A stretch of 64,000 bases of DNA from Portulaca oleracea. Its lineage: Eukaryota > Streptophyta > Magnoliopsida > Caryophyllales > Portulacaceae. The notes under the pieces were generated by a model. It searched no databases and was not told the origin of the DNA. It saw only the letters and a program-made list of their open reading frames with translations. Positions 47,945 through 57,373 of the stretch are shown here, one piece after another (position 1 is the first letter of the stretch; the number at the start of each line of letters is the position of its first letter). A program made the position numbers and the translations under genes. The DNA lies in assembly GCA_029582165.1 (NCBI GenBank), contig CM055889.1, positions 11,228,841 to 11,292,840 on the forward strand, in the 5' to 3' direction.

Positions 47945-48501
47945 CTCCCCCTCAAGTTGGAGGATGCGGATCGAGCATGCCCAACTTGTCTCGTAAATAT
48001 GTGAACTGCTTCCTTCCAAGAGCTATCTGTCGGTTGGTGTTTGGATGAAATGTAGGAAAATTTAAGATCACCCGCTTCTAATCTATCTCGCACAAAATGA
48101 CAGTCAAGCTCAATATGCTTAGTACGCTCATGAACAACTAGGTTTTTAGCAATATGAAGCGAAACTTGACTATCACAAAATAGATGCATAGCTGAATTAT
48201 GGAAGACCCCAAGGGAGGCAAGAAAGCCCTTTAGCCATATAAGCTCACTTGTTGTTGCAGCCATAGAACGGTATTCGGCTTCAGCGGAAGAGCGCGAGAC
48301 TATGTGCAGTTTCTTTGTCTTCCATGAAATTGGTGAACCGCCAATGAAAACTAGGTACCCAGTAAGAGACCTTCTAGTAAGGGGACAGGCGCCCCAATCT
48401 GCATTATAGTATGCATGAATTTGAAGATCACAATCAGACCTCATCAAAATCCCATAACCTGGTGGTACCTTTGATGTATCATAGAACCCAACGTGTTGCA
48501 T
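47863..48501 (-). pseudogene. Copia RNase H remnant
   Basis: GYGILMRSDCDLQIHAYYNA then DWGACPLTRRSLTGYLVFIG (first catalytic Asp), SRSSAEAEYRSMAATTSELI (catalytic Glu), LFCDSQVSLHIAKN (Asp), HERTKHIELDCHFVRDRLEA (final region). This frame is fairly long and intact but separated from RT by a shift near 48510. The frame runs into the 3' LTR at its end. Confidence 0.92.
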
Positions 48502-48519
48502 GCATATTTTCTACCAAGG

Positions 48520-49815
48520 GTTCTTGCATGAATCGGGACAAAATGTGGACGGCGTAACATAAGTCTGCCCTTGTGATGGCCAAATAAATAAGGCGCCCAA
48601 CCAAACGATGATACTGACTAGGATCATTCAAAGGTTGTCCTTTAGCAAGAGCGAGTTTATGATTTTCCTCTAGTGGAAAAATGACAGGCTTTGCTTCCTA
48701 GGAGACTACTTTCCTCCACAATTTCAAGTGCGTATTTCCGCTGACTGAGAAGTAGTCCCCTTGGCCCTCGAGCTACTTCAATACTGAGGAAATATTTGAA
48801 TAAGCCCAAATCCTTGATGCGAAAACAATCATTCAAGTAAGTTTTGAACTTGGCACAAGCTTGAGAATCATTGCCATCCAAAATTATGTCATCAACATAT
48901 ACCAAAACAGCCAGAAAGATTGCATCTTTACGAAAGGTAAACAGAGAGTAGTCAGCATATGATCTCACAAACCCATAGGATATGAGGGTAGAGTAAAGTT
49001 TTACAAACCATTGTCGTGGTGCTTGTCGGAGCCCATAAAGGGACTTGCGCAAACTGCACACCTTGCCAGGAGAACTGGAAGAAAAACCAGGGGGCAATCT
49101 CATATAAACCTCCTCTTCTAGATCACCATGTAAGAATGCATTATTCACATCCATTTGATGAAGCTCCCATCCTCGGGCAATAACAATAGCCAAAAGCCGT
49201 CCTCACACTAGACATTTTAGCCACTGGAACAAATGTCTCATTAAAGTCTAGGCCTTCCAATTGATGATCACCTCTCACAACGAGATGTGCCTTGAACCTT
49301 TCAATAGTTCCATCTCACAACTAATAGGCTTCTTTCCATGTGGTAGCTCTTCAATAGTCCAGTTGTCCAGGTCTTGTTATCTTCCAAGGCACGTATTTCT
49401 TCTGTCATAGCTTCTCGCCATCAAGGATTTTTTACATCCTCTTGAAAGTACCTAGGCTCAACAATTTTCATAATGGCAGCAAGAAAGGCCTTATGGCTAG
49501 CAGAGAAAGCATTGCATGTGACAAAATTGACTAGGGGATAAGGAGTACCTGAAGAACCGTTGAAGGGCAAAGATGCAAGAGAGGGGTCATTATCTTGTGC
49601 ACTATAACAGAAGTAGTCCGCCAAATGGGACGACGCTTGTTTTGTTCTAGTGGGTCGATGTTGATCATGATCGTTGCGGCGTTCTTCATTATCTGTAACA
49701 CTCCCCCTGTCCGCGAACCGATCCAACTCGACAAATTCTTTCCCATTCTGATTTCTAGTATCAGTTTGGGATGTGTCAGGCTCATGAATGGGCATTCCAG
49801 ACTGCAATGATAGGT
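48520..49815 (-). pseudogene. Copia reverse transcriptase remnant
   Basis: After an acidic linker the RT region includes [41 protein letters not shown] (Asp of motif A), GKVCSLRKSLYGLRQAPRQW, and the catalytic LVYVDDIILDGND (YVDD). DLGLFKYFLSIEVARGPRGL and LLSQRKYALEI follow. Stops near 49440, 49205-49300 and 48655 break it. Confidence 0.92.
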
Positions 49816-49816
49816 C

Positions 49817-50880
49817 TTAGTCAGAACCTGAGTAATTCTCAACCACGCCCAAATCATTCTCCAATGGTGTATTGGATTCATTTGACGATTCACTGTCTTC
49901 ATGTGCTTCACACCCATCCATTTTTATTTTTGTAGCATACTTTTCATCCTCATGATAACCCCAATCACGTAGACATACCTCATGGATGGTGTTGTTGTTG
50001 CCAAGCAATCTTTCTTCTTCATGCTGCCCAAATTTATAGGTGGAAAAGGGAAATATGGTCTCATAGAATATCACATCTCGACTTATGAGAATTTTATTTG
50101 TTTCCAAATCATACACTTTCCATCCCTTTGTCCCATATGGATAACCCACAAAAATACATTTGCGACTTCGAGGGGCAAATTTATCCTTAATTCTTGCCTT
50201 AGAATGAGCATAGCACAAACATCCAAACATTTTAACATTGTCGTATGAGGGTTTAGCATTGAACAAAATCTCATATGGTGTCTTTCCATTCAAGACCTTG
50301 CTAGGAGTTCTATTGATTAAAGAAGTTGCAATAAGCACACTTTCCACCAAAAAATTATTTGGCAAATATGCTTGGAACCCCCCTTTGTTGGTAGAACTCT
50401 CTCATATGTTTGGATAAGAATTCTTGTCCATTATCACTCCTAACCATTCTCACATCTTTTCCAAATTGAGTTTTTTCCATGATCACAAAATTTTTCAACA
50501 ATAATGAGGTCTCTCCTTTTTCTCTCATCAAATAAACCCAATAATGAGTTTTTTCCATCAACGATTGTAAGAAAATATTGAGCACCACAAAGAGAAGGAA
50601 CTTTATATGCACCCCAAATATCACAATGAATAAGACCAAAAAGTTCTTTTGCATGACTTTCACTAACAATAAAAGGAGTCCTTGTTTGTTTAGCACGGAA
50701 GCAAATATCATAACGTCTCTTATTTCCAACACTACTGATATTGAAGTCATTAGGAAGCAGAGATAAAACTTAATCGGAAGGGTGTCCTAATTGTCCATGC
50801 CATAAATCATGAGAGGCTACCACATTTGCTTGAGTCACTGATGGTGAGAATTCGTCGAAGCAATAAACCCCTCCTCGCAA
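49817..50880 (-). pseudogene. Copia integrase, missing the catalytic Glu region
   Basis: Minus fragments: WHGQLGHPSD and a CxxC-type ICFRAKQTR (zinc-binding N-terminus), LIHCDIWGAYKVPS (first catalytic Asp), RMVRSDNGQEFLSKHMREFY (second Asp). After FYQQRG the sequence jumps to AYLPNNFLVESVLIATSLIN. The intervening segment that normally holds TPQQNG...ERKH, with the catalytic Glu, is absent and the frame shifts at about 50385. The C-terminal part NRTPSKVLNGKTPYEILF and FGCLCYAHSK...CIFVGYPYG is well kept. Confidence 0.9.
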
Positions 50881-51186
50881 TCAACCCACTCCAATCTGGT
50901 TCTTCATGGTACGGTCCTGTATCACACACAAGTCCTCATCAAATATCACAATACATTTTAGATCCTTGATTAGCTGCGCCACAGATATTAGATTGCAATA
51001 AAATTTTGGGATATAGAGAACTTTATCCAGAACCATTCGAGGATTCAAATATATACTTCCTTGAAGACTTGCGACCACACTTGCCCCATTGGGAAAATTT
51101 ACTGGAATAGGTGTCATAGATGTTTTTCTAACAAGACCTTTTAGTTCCCCTGTCATATGTTGAGAGGCCCCTGAATCAATAATCTA
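50881..51186 (-). pseudogene. Copia protease remnant
   Basis: IIDSGASQHMTG right after the Gag stop gives the D-S-G-A aspartic protease motif. It continues VNFPNGASVVASLQGSIYLN and KVLYIPKFYCNLISVAQLIK. A TAG separates it from Gag, so the fusion is broken. Confidence 0.88.
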
Positions 51187-52337
51187 AGAAGATTTACCTG
51201 CCAATTTCTCATAACCTAGTTTGGAGGTGTCAATAAGGCTAAGCAATCTTTGGACAGATTGGACTTCATCTCTCGCGAGGCCAGTCACAGTACGATTGCC
51301 TTGCTCCTCTTGGTGAGTTCCTTCTGTTTGTTGATGCGTCCCGGAGTTGAGTTGCCTGGCTGCGTAAGCTGTCTCGCGACCTCCTCCGCTGCCTCTATTT
51401 GTGGTAAATCGACCACATCGAGAGCCTCTTCCACGACCTCGTCCTTTTCCACGGGATCCCCAAGAAGATGGATACCCGATGATCTCGTAGCAGTTAGATT
51501 CCTCATGTCTGAAACATCCACAATGTCTACATGTTTGCTTTTCGCTTGTTGGCTGAATTTTTTCACCATGATTTACAGCAAATGCTGCTGCTGTTTCACT
51601 TCGATCGTTGCGCCCGATCATCAACTTCTTGTGCTGCTCCTCATGTGTCATAATGTTGAATATTTTCTCTAAGGATGGCAAAGGTTCTGTGGCGAGTACT
51701 TGACTTCGAATCTGAGAGTATTGGTCATCATTCAGACCAAGAAGAAATTGGTATGATTTTTCAGCTTCAAACATCTCCATGATCCTGGATGCCACATTAT
51801 TTACAGCCCTTGCAAGTGCACCCAGAACATGTACACCGAGGGATGTTCACATGATTGTCAAGCTCACTCCAAAGCCCTCTGAGTTTGGAAAAGAACTCGA
51901 CAATACTCATGCCTCCATATCTACACTCAAAAGTACGTGCCTTCAACTGATAAATTTTTGGAGCACTGGCAACTCCATATCTCTTTTGAAGATCCTCCTA
52001 CATTGCCTTCGCTGTCTCGGCATAAGCTACATTGGGACGTAGTTTCTTTTCATTCACATCAAGGAGCCAATAACATACCATTGAATTCACCATGTCCCAA
52101 GCATGGAACTCAGTGAAGTCACCCTCCTTGTCTTCTGTTTTCTTTAGAGTTCCATCAATGAACGCAAGTTTGTTTTTTCGCCTTTAAGGCGGTTCGCACT
52201 GCCTTCACCTAGAGATCATAGTTTTCACCGTCAAATATCTTTGCTGTGATTAACAATCCTGGACCATCGGATGGATGGAGATAATATGGGGAGTGGGGTT
52301 CTATCACAAACCTCTTTTTCTCTCCCTCTTTGGCCAT
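51184..52337 (-). pseudogene. Copia Gag remnant
   Basis: The start ATG at 52337 gives MAKEGEKKRFVIEPHSPYYL, then HPSDGPGLLITAKIFDGENY, the conserved N-terminus of plant Copia Gag. A TAG replaces the usual Trp soon after. Later pieces: MVNSMVCYWLLDVNEKK, then from about 51795 FLLGLNDDQYSQIRSQVLAT, LPSLEKIFNIMTHEEQHKK, and the knuckle CRHCGCFRHEESNCYE followed by a Gly/Arg-rich segment (GKGRGRGRGSRCGR) that probably binds nucleic acid. Several stops or shifts separate the pieces. Confidence 0.88.
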
Positions 52338-52380
52338 GGTCTGGATGTATGATGTGGGTAAGGAAGTGAGATTATCTTGA

Positions 52381-52397
52381 CAGTGGCTCTGATACCA
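52381..52397 (-). promoter_or_regulatory. Primer binding site of the full-length Copia
   Basis: TGGTATCAGAGCCACTG on minus, contiguous with the LTR; initiator tRNA-Met type. Confidence 0.95.
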
Positions 52398-52669
52398 TAA
52401 AGGGAATTATGAAGAAGAAAGAGGGCAGGGTGTGTGACGTTATTATGCACCTTTAAACTGTCTTGCCATGTTATTGATGAAAGGATGACAATATATACAA
52501 CTCTAGATACAATAATCAAATCCATGATTCTAGGAGATAATCAAGGAGATGATTTTGGAGATAACTAAGGAGACAAATTATAGCTAAAATTATACAAGAA
52601 TATATTGACAAGAAGCTAAATATGTATAAGGGTGATTATGATTACATCATGATCATACATTCCATAATA
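52398..52669 (-). repeat. 5' LTR of the full-length Copia
   Basis: Starts TATTATGGAATG and ends CCCTTTA on minus, directly before the primer binding site. It contains an extra GATTTTGGAGATAACTAAGG-type segment compared with the 3' LTR. Confidence 0.95.
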
Positions 52670-52707
52670 GTTCAAATCATCTCAACTCTTATCTTTGTTT
52701 TATTTAT

Positions 52708-52892
52708 GCCCTGTTCTTTGGTTAGGTTATTTTCAAGTTTGGATGGATAAGTTGGGATAAGTTAGGATAAATTGGGATAAGTTATGATTTTTTTTAGGGA
52801 ATTGTGTTTTTAGAGTGGAAGTTTTTTTGAGGAATTGTGTTAGGTTTGGATAAGTTGGGAGAGTTATATCCAACCTAACCAAAGAAATGGCC
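52708..52892. mobile_element. MITE with TTCTTTGGTTAGGTT ends
   Basis: Left GCCCTGTTCTTTGGTTAGG and right CCTAACCAAAGAAATGGCC are inverted over about 20 bp. The interior has GGATAAGTTGGGATAAGTT repeats. A Tourist/Harbinger origin is likely from the GGCC...CTTTGG end; the target duplication is not exact. Confidence 0.7.
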
Positions 52893-53071
52893 TTAGTTGA
52901 TGAGTGTTTCACTGTTTTGTCACTTGTATGTGTTTGATCTTTATATTTTGATTCATTATAAGCACTAATAGATATTTATTTCTGAATCATGTTTATATAT
53001 GGTGAATTATGTTAAATTGATTTATAATAATAAAGACCAAATATATTCTAAATAATATCAAATTATTTTTA

Positions 53072-53368
53072 GGCCTTATTCTTTTGTGCGGCAAATTGGG
53101 TGTGGTAAATGGTATGGTATGATATGATAATATTGTGGAAAGTGTGCTATGGTATGGTAAAGATATGATAAAATTTGTGGTAAGAATGATTGATGTGATA
53201 GATGAGGAGAAAAATGTGAAAAGTAGAGGAAAAAGTGAGGAGAGAGAAAGTTATGATTGTTGTGGTAAGTTGTGGAATGGTATCATATGGTATGGACTAT
53301 GGAAGGATTGTGGTAATTGTGGAAAAATATAGTAGGTGCGGTATGGAACTGCACAAAAGAACATGGCC
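53072..53368. mobile_element. Tourist-like MITE with GGCCTTATTCTTTTG ends
   Basis: Ends GGCCTTATTCTTTTGTGC and GCACAAAAGAACATGGCC are flanked by TTA on both sides (53069-53071, 53369-53371). The interior is rich in GGTATGGTA words. 297 bp, non-coding. Confidence 0.88.
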
Positions 53369-53371
53369 TTA

Positions 53372-54302
53372 ACTGAGCTAAAGTATACTGAAATATATAT
53401 TAAAGTATGTTGAATGTTTTGCAATAGACATGCCAAATTAAAAATAAAATATCTTAACTAGGACTGTCAAAAATTATCTGGTCGGAATATCCAACCTGAA
53501 AATTTGGACATAATCCGGAAAAGCTGAATGTGATCATAGATTTTTCATCTAAACTCTTTTCGGTCGATTTGACTGGAAATTTGGACATAATATTTTCTAT
53601 TTTTCTACTGACCAAACTCGATATTGACATAAATTAATATTTGTCCAAATTATCCAATCTGAAAAGTACTCGAAAAACCTAAGTGTCAAAATTCAAACAT
53701 AACTTTTCCTCTACCATCAAATTCGTCCAAATTCAAAATAACATGTTTTGGAACTTTTTTACAAATTTTAATAAAACACAAATTTTAAAGGCCGTATTTG
53801 TCGATCACACCAATAGTCAATAGAGGGCATCCTTTGGTTGAATATATACTTTTATTTATGTTTGCATGCGGGCATTATTGTTTGTTGACTCTACCATTTT
53901 TTGCATTCTAGGCTTTCTAGCCATCGCCGTTACTTGTTTATATTCGTGATTAATTTTAAACGCAATTTATCACATGTAGTTTCTCTCTCTCTCTCTTTCT
54001 TTTTTTTTTTGTTCTGACTTCTGAACAAATTGCATGTAATTTAAAGTGAAAGATGCTGATATAAAATGAACGACAGTCTGCCATTGCATGTTGTAAAGGA
54101 ACAATTTATTAGTATAGTAGTTTCCTTCCTGATATTAAAAATGGTTAACATAAGATCAATGACGCTTTAGGTGTATAGGTCAGCGTTTTAATTAAATTAA
54201 AATTTTAATTGGACGAATACTTTTTGATTTTAACTAGTATTTTGTGTACTGTTCAATATTTTAAGTAATTTTTAAAAATCAATAAACTTAACGTGTAATT
54301 TT
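53372..54302. other. AT-rich intergenic DNA
   Basis: The segment 53460-53770 (words CATAGATTTTTCAT, GACCAAACTCGATATT) resembles 60095-60350, so it is probably a dispersed repeat present twice. Nothing else recognised. Confidence 0.5.
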
Positions 54303-55020
54303 TGTATTAGAACTCCTCGAGGACCTCAATAGACCAGGCTCGAGGACCTTAACAGACCCAGGCTCAAGGACCTTGGCGACTGGATCGGTTTTGAATGAAA
54401 GTCGAAATTCATATATTATTGGTATATAATCTGGATACCTTATAAGTGATACTTTCCTGATTGTTTTGACAGATTTACTGCATATAATCTGCATTCATAT
54501 AAGAAGGAAAGAAGATTGTGATTGCTACAAAAAGGAAACTTCAAGAGAATGAAGGAAAATCCTAAACAAAAAAGGAAGGAAGATCATGAAGATTTATTTC
54601 AAACGATCAAAGTTGCAAGTATAAATAGATTAGATTGAAGAATGAAGAATGCAATTGATTCCAAGGAAGAAATCGAAGAGTAGGAAATCCATGAGGATTT
54701 CTGATTGTAGTCATTGAGAGACGAGTTTTTGAGTGTGTTGTATCCTAAGGAAGTTGGCGAGTTATTGGTAGCAGAACCTTAAGGGAATTAATTAGGTTCT
54801 GTGAGTGAAAGCACCTTGCTGTGTTGGTGCGTTGATTTGTCAAAACAACCTTGAAAATGCCCTTCTGTAAGTCACTCCTCTAGTAGTTGCAACAAGGACC
54901 TTTGTTCCTTAGGCAACCTAGTTATTCTTATTTTGTACTGCAATTAGTGTTCATTGAATAAATGAAGTTCATCATATATATCTTGCTACTTCTTATATCT
55001 GGGAAGTTAACTTCTTAATC
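54303..55020 (+). mobile_element. Possible solo LTR
   Basis: Has an LTR-like layout: an upstream part with three CTCGAGGACC/CTCAAGGACC repeats (54315-54372), a TATA-like AGTATAAATAGATT (about 54619), then a leader and a possible polyadenylation region with AATAAATGAAG (54957). TG/CA ends and a target duplication are not certain. Confidence 0.45.
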
Positions 55021-55026
55021 TGAGAA

Positions 55027-55305
55027 TGTAACACCCCAGATGTGTGGTTAAAGTGCGGCTGAAGAGGATTGAAATGACTACTTATATCACCAAGGTGCAC
55101 CTTCTTTTATGGTAGCTCATCCGTTGGGAACTCCGTAGTTAAGCATGCTTGGTTGGGAGTAGTCAAAGGATGGGTGACCTCCTGGGAAGTTTTCCCAGGC
55201 AGCGTGTGAGCGAGGACGAAGCACGCTGGAAAGACCCATGGTCATTTGTGGGGCTAGTCAATGATCCTTGAAGCACGCTTAACTGCGAAGTTCCCAACGG
55301 ATGAG
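55027..55305 (+). mobile_element. Cassandra-type LTR bearing a 5S rRNA-like promoter, with snap-back tail
   Basis: Starts TGTAACACCCCAGATGTGTGG. From about 55118 it carries a 5S-like core: GGGAACTCCGTAGTTAAGC, ATGCTTGG (A box), GAGTAGT, and GGATGGGTGACCTCCTGGGA (C box, matching the plant 5S internal promoter closely). This is the signature of Cassandra TRIM elements. Homology to the copy at 57091-57373 ends at TTGAAGCA (55275). There it is joined to an inverted 31-bp piece of its own 5S core (55275-55305), so the transcript could fold back. Confidence 0.85.
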
Positions 55306-56997
55306 TGTACAGCGGTTTGCAGGCCGGTGTAAATTGTCGAACTCAGGGAGCCTGTGGCCTAAATTCTCGTATTTCGTTTCGGTTTTAGCCTTGAATCAAG
55401 AAATAAATCACGGAGCAAAGAACACTTTGATTATAACAAAATTGAAACTAGAAAGACGATTAACTAGGTGATAAATAGACAAAGAGAGGTTCGGGGGTTT
55501 TAGACACTTAACGGAATCTTTGATCAAGAAGTTTTCATGACTAAAGCACATAAAGTTGGATTCATCTATGGAACAACGCGGGAAAAGGGCCACAATGAAT
55601 CTCCTCCCTCGAGGAAGATTCATATTTACTACCCTATGTCCACCATGGACCATCGGGGTTGAGAATTGCGTTAATTCCTAGTTAAGTCTACACTTACCCT
55701 CGCAAGTGTAGACCTAACTATCCCACTCTAGGCTTCCCATTGAGTGTATAACGATTCAAAGAGCTCTCGGACCTTGAACCGCCACCCCCAATGAGAAGAC
55801 ACTAGGTGGAAATAGACTCCTTCAACTAAAACACACTTTAATCAATAAACACCTTAGCCAAAACCCATTAAGGCCTTAATCACCCCCTCACCTCAAGGAA
55901 GATTAGCCTTTAGACATGGTGGAGAAATTAGCAACACACAACCAATAAAACCCTAGCATGATTCTACTCAAAGGATGGATAATAAAACTAACCACTACGA
56001 TTAACAACATAAAACTACACTAAACACAAGCAACAAAACATTTGAAAACATTAAAGTGAGGAGAAAAGAGATTATACCTAAAATTAATGAGCAATAAATG
56101 GGCAATAAATGAAGAGCAATAATTCCCAAATGATGAAGAGCAACTTGCCTTGATTGAAGAATATGATTAACCAACAAAGTAGAAATTAATCCCCACAAAG
56201 CTAATCCTAAAACTTTTGAAAGGTAAAAGATGTCAAAAGAAAGAACATTAATCTCCAGCTAAAAAAACTCTCTTCAAAATGACAAGTCGAGCTAATTAAA
56301 ACAAAGGGGAAGAAGGGCCAAAACACAGTCGTTTTGGCCGAAAAATAAGCAGGAAATAAGGTCGTAGCGAACGCTGCGGACCTCGTCGCGTTCGCTACGA
56401 CCCAGAACAGGCGATTCGTTTCAGCTCCAGGGCGTCCACTACGCCCCACGTCGCGACCCAGTCACTCATCCGTAACGAACGCTACGGAGGGCGTAGCGAA
56501 CGCTACGACCATCAGCAGGAAATCTTGGAAAATTGGGGTTTCATCGTAGCGAGCGCTATGAGAGGGGTAGCGACCGCTACGGCCTTGGGCAGAACCCTCT
56601 GCCTGGGCTCGTAACGATCGCTACGACAGGCGTAGCGACAGCTACGCTCTTCAGGTGATCTCCATCTATGGGGACGTAGCGAACGCTACAGCTATCGTAG
56701 CGAACGCTACGCGCCTGGATGCCCCCATACTTAACCTTTTGGCCCGAAATCCCTCTCCTTTATGCACGGCTGGTCTCCCTTGATTCCCGGGTCTTCACCA
56801 CGGCATCAAATCAGCTCCAAAGATCTCGGGATGACCGAGTTATCGCCTTTTTCTGCATCTTCGCCCCCTTTTATTATTCTCCGAACTCAAAGCCTAAAAA
56901 GTCACAAAACACGTAATAAGTAACCATTTTATTAGGGAACGGCAATAGACTTTGGCGTGAACGAGTGGTATTTAGCCCCTAAAATGGGACTAAACAA
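55306..56997 (-). mobile_element. Retroelement-derived segment between inverted Cassandra LTRs
   Basis: No coding domain. The left part (GTCGAACTCAGGGAGCC onward) is similar in style to 58885-60000 (GTCGTTCTCAGGGAGC). The right part has a palindrome cluster (56360-56715); on minus this is followed by a T-rich leader-like tract, the same layout as 11988-12800. It is probably an LTR or LARD-type piece; its ends were not placed. Confidence 0.4.
56360..56715. repeat. Cluster of CGTAGCGnnCGCTACG palindromes
   Basis: About ten units, for example CGTAGCGAACGCTACG, CGTAACGAACGCTACG, GTAGCGACCGCTACG, CGTAACGATCGCTACG, CGTAGCGAGCGCTATG. They come mostly in pairs a few bases apart, pairs spaced about 50-70 bp. 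GC content is high compared with flanks. Individual mismatches are often at one arm only. Confidence 0.9.
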
Positions 56998-57090
56998 TGA
57001 GCTACCATAAAAGAAGGTGCACCTTGGTGATATAAGTAGTCATTTCAATCCTCTTAAGCCACACTTTAACCACATATCCGGGGTGTTACA
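56998..57090 (-). mobile_element. Cassandra LTR, 5' part only
   Basis: On minus it reads TGTAACACCCCGGATATGTGG to GGTGCACCTTCTTTTATGG, matching the first 90 bp of the Cassandra LTR; the 5S-like core is missing. It abuts the next copy in the same orientation, sharing the TGTTACA boundary. Confidence 0.8.
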
Positions 57091-57373
57091 CCCGACCCCT
57101 CCCGGGCCGCAGACATTACTGATAACTGCTTCAAGGATCGCTGACTGACCCCACAAATTACCACAAGTCTTTCCAGCGTGTTTCGTCATCGCTTACACGC
57201 TGCCTGAGAAAACTTCCCAGGAGGTCACCCGTCCTAGACTACTCCCAGCCAAGCACGCTTAACTGAGGAGTTCCCAACAGATGAGCTACCATAAAAGAAG
57301 GTGCACCTTGGTGATATAAGTAGTCATTTCAATCCTTTTAAGCGACACTTAACCACATACCCTGTGTGTTACA
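57091..57373 (-). mobile_element. Cassandra LTR with 5S rRNA-like promoter
   Basis: On minus: TGTAACACACAGGGTATGTGG, then GGGAACTCCTCAGTTAAGCG, TGCTTGG, GAGTAGT and GGACGGGTGACCTCCTGGGA (C box with one change), then a 3' part to CCCGGGAGGGGTCGGG. About 283 bp, the usual Cassandra LTR size. It is not a 5S gene: the 5S start and end are absent and the core is embedded in LTR sequence. Confidence 0.88.

Larger units (their letters stand above)
47703..52669 (-). mobile_element. Full-length Ty1/Copia element, inactive, TA...TA LTR ends
   Basis: Flanked by a perfect 5-bp duplication GTTCA (47698-47702, 52670-52674). The 5' LTR on minus is 52669-52398 (272 bp) and the 3' LTR 47944-47703 (242 bp; 30 bp shorter by an internal indel near the GATAATCAA words). 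The primer site abuts the 5' LTR (52397-52381, TGGTATCAGAGCCACTG) and a purine tract CTTGAGGGGGAG abuts the 3' LTR. On minus the LTRs start TATTATGG and end CCCTTTA, not TG...CA. The order Gag, protease, integrase, RT, RNase H is standard Copia, but every segment has stops or shifts. Confidence 0.95.

Noticed and set aside
55110..55200. 5S ribosomal RNA gene
   Set aside because: Only the internal promoter part matches; 5S start and end are missing and the sequence is embedded in a TGTAACAC... LTR, so it is Cassandra.
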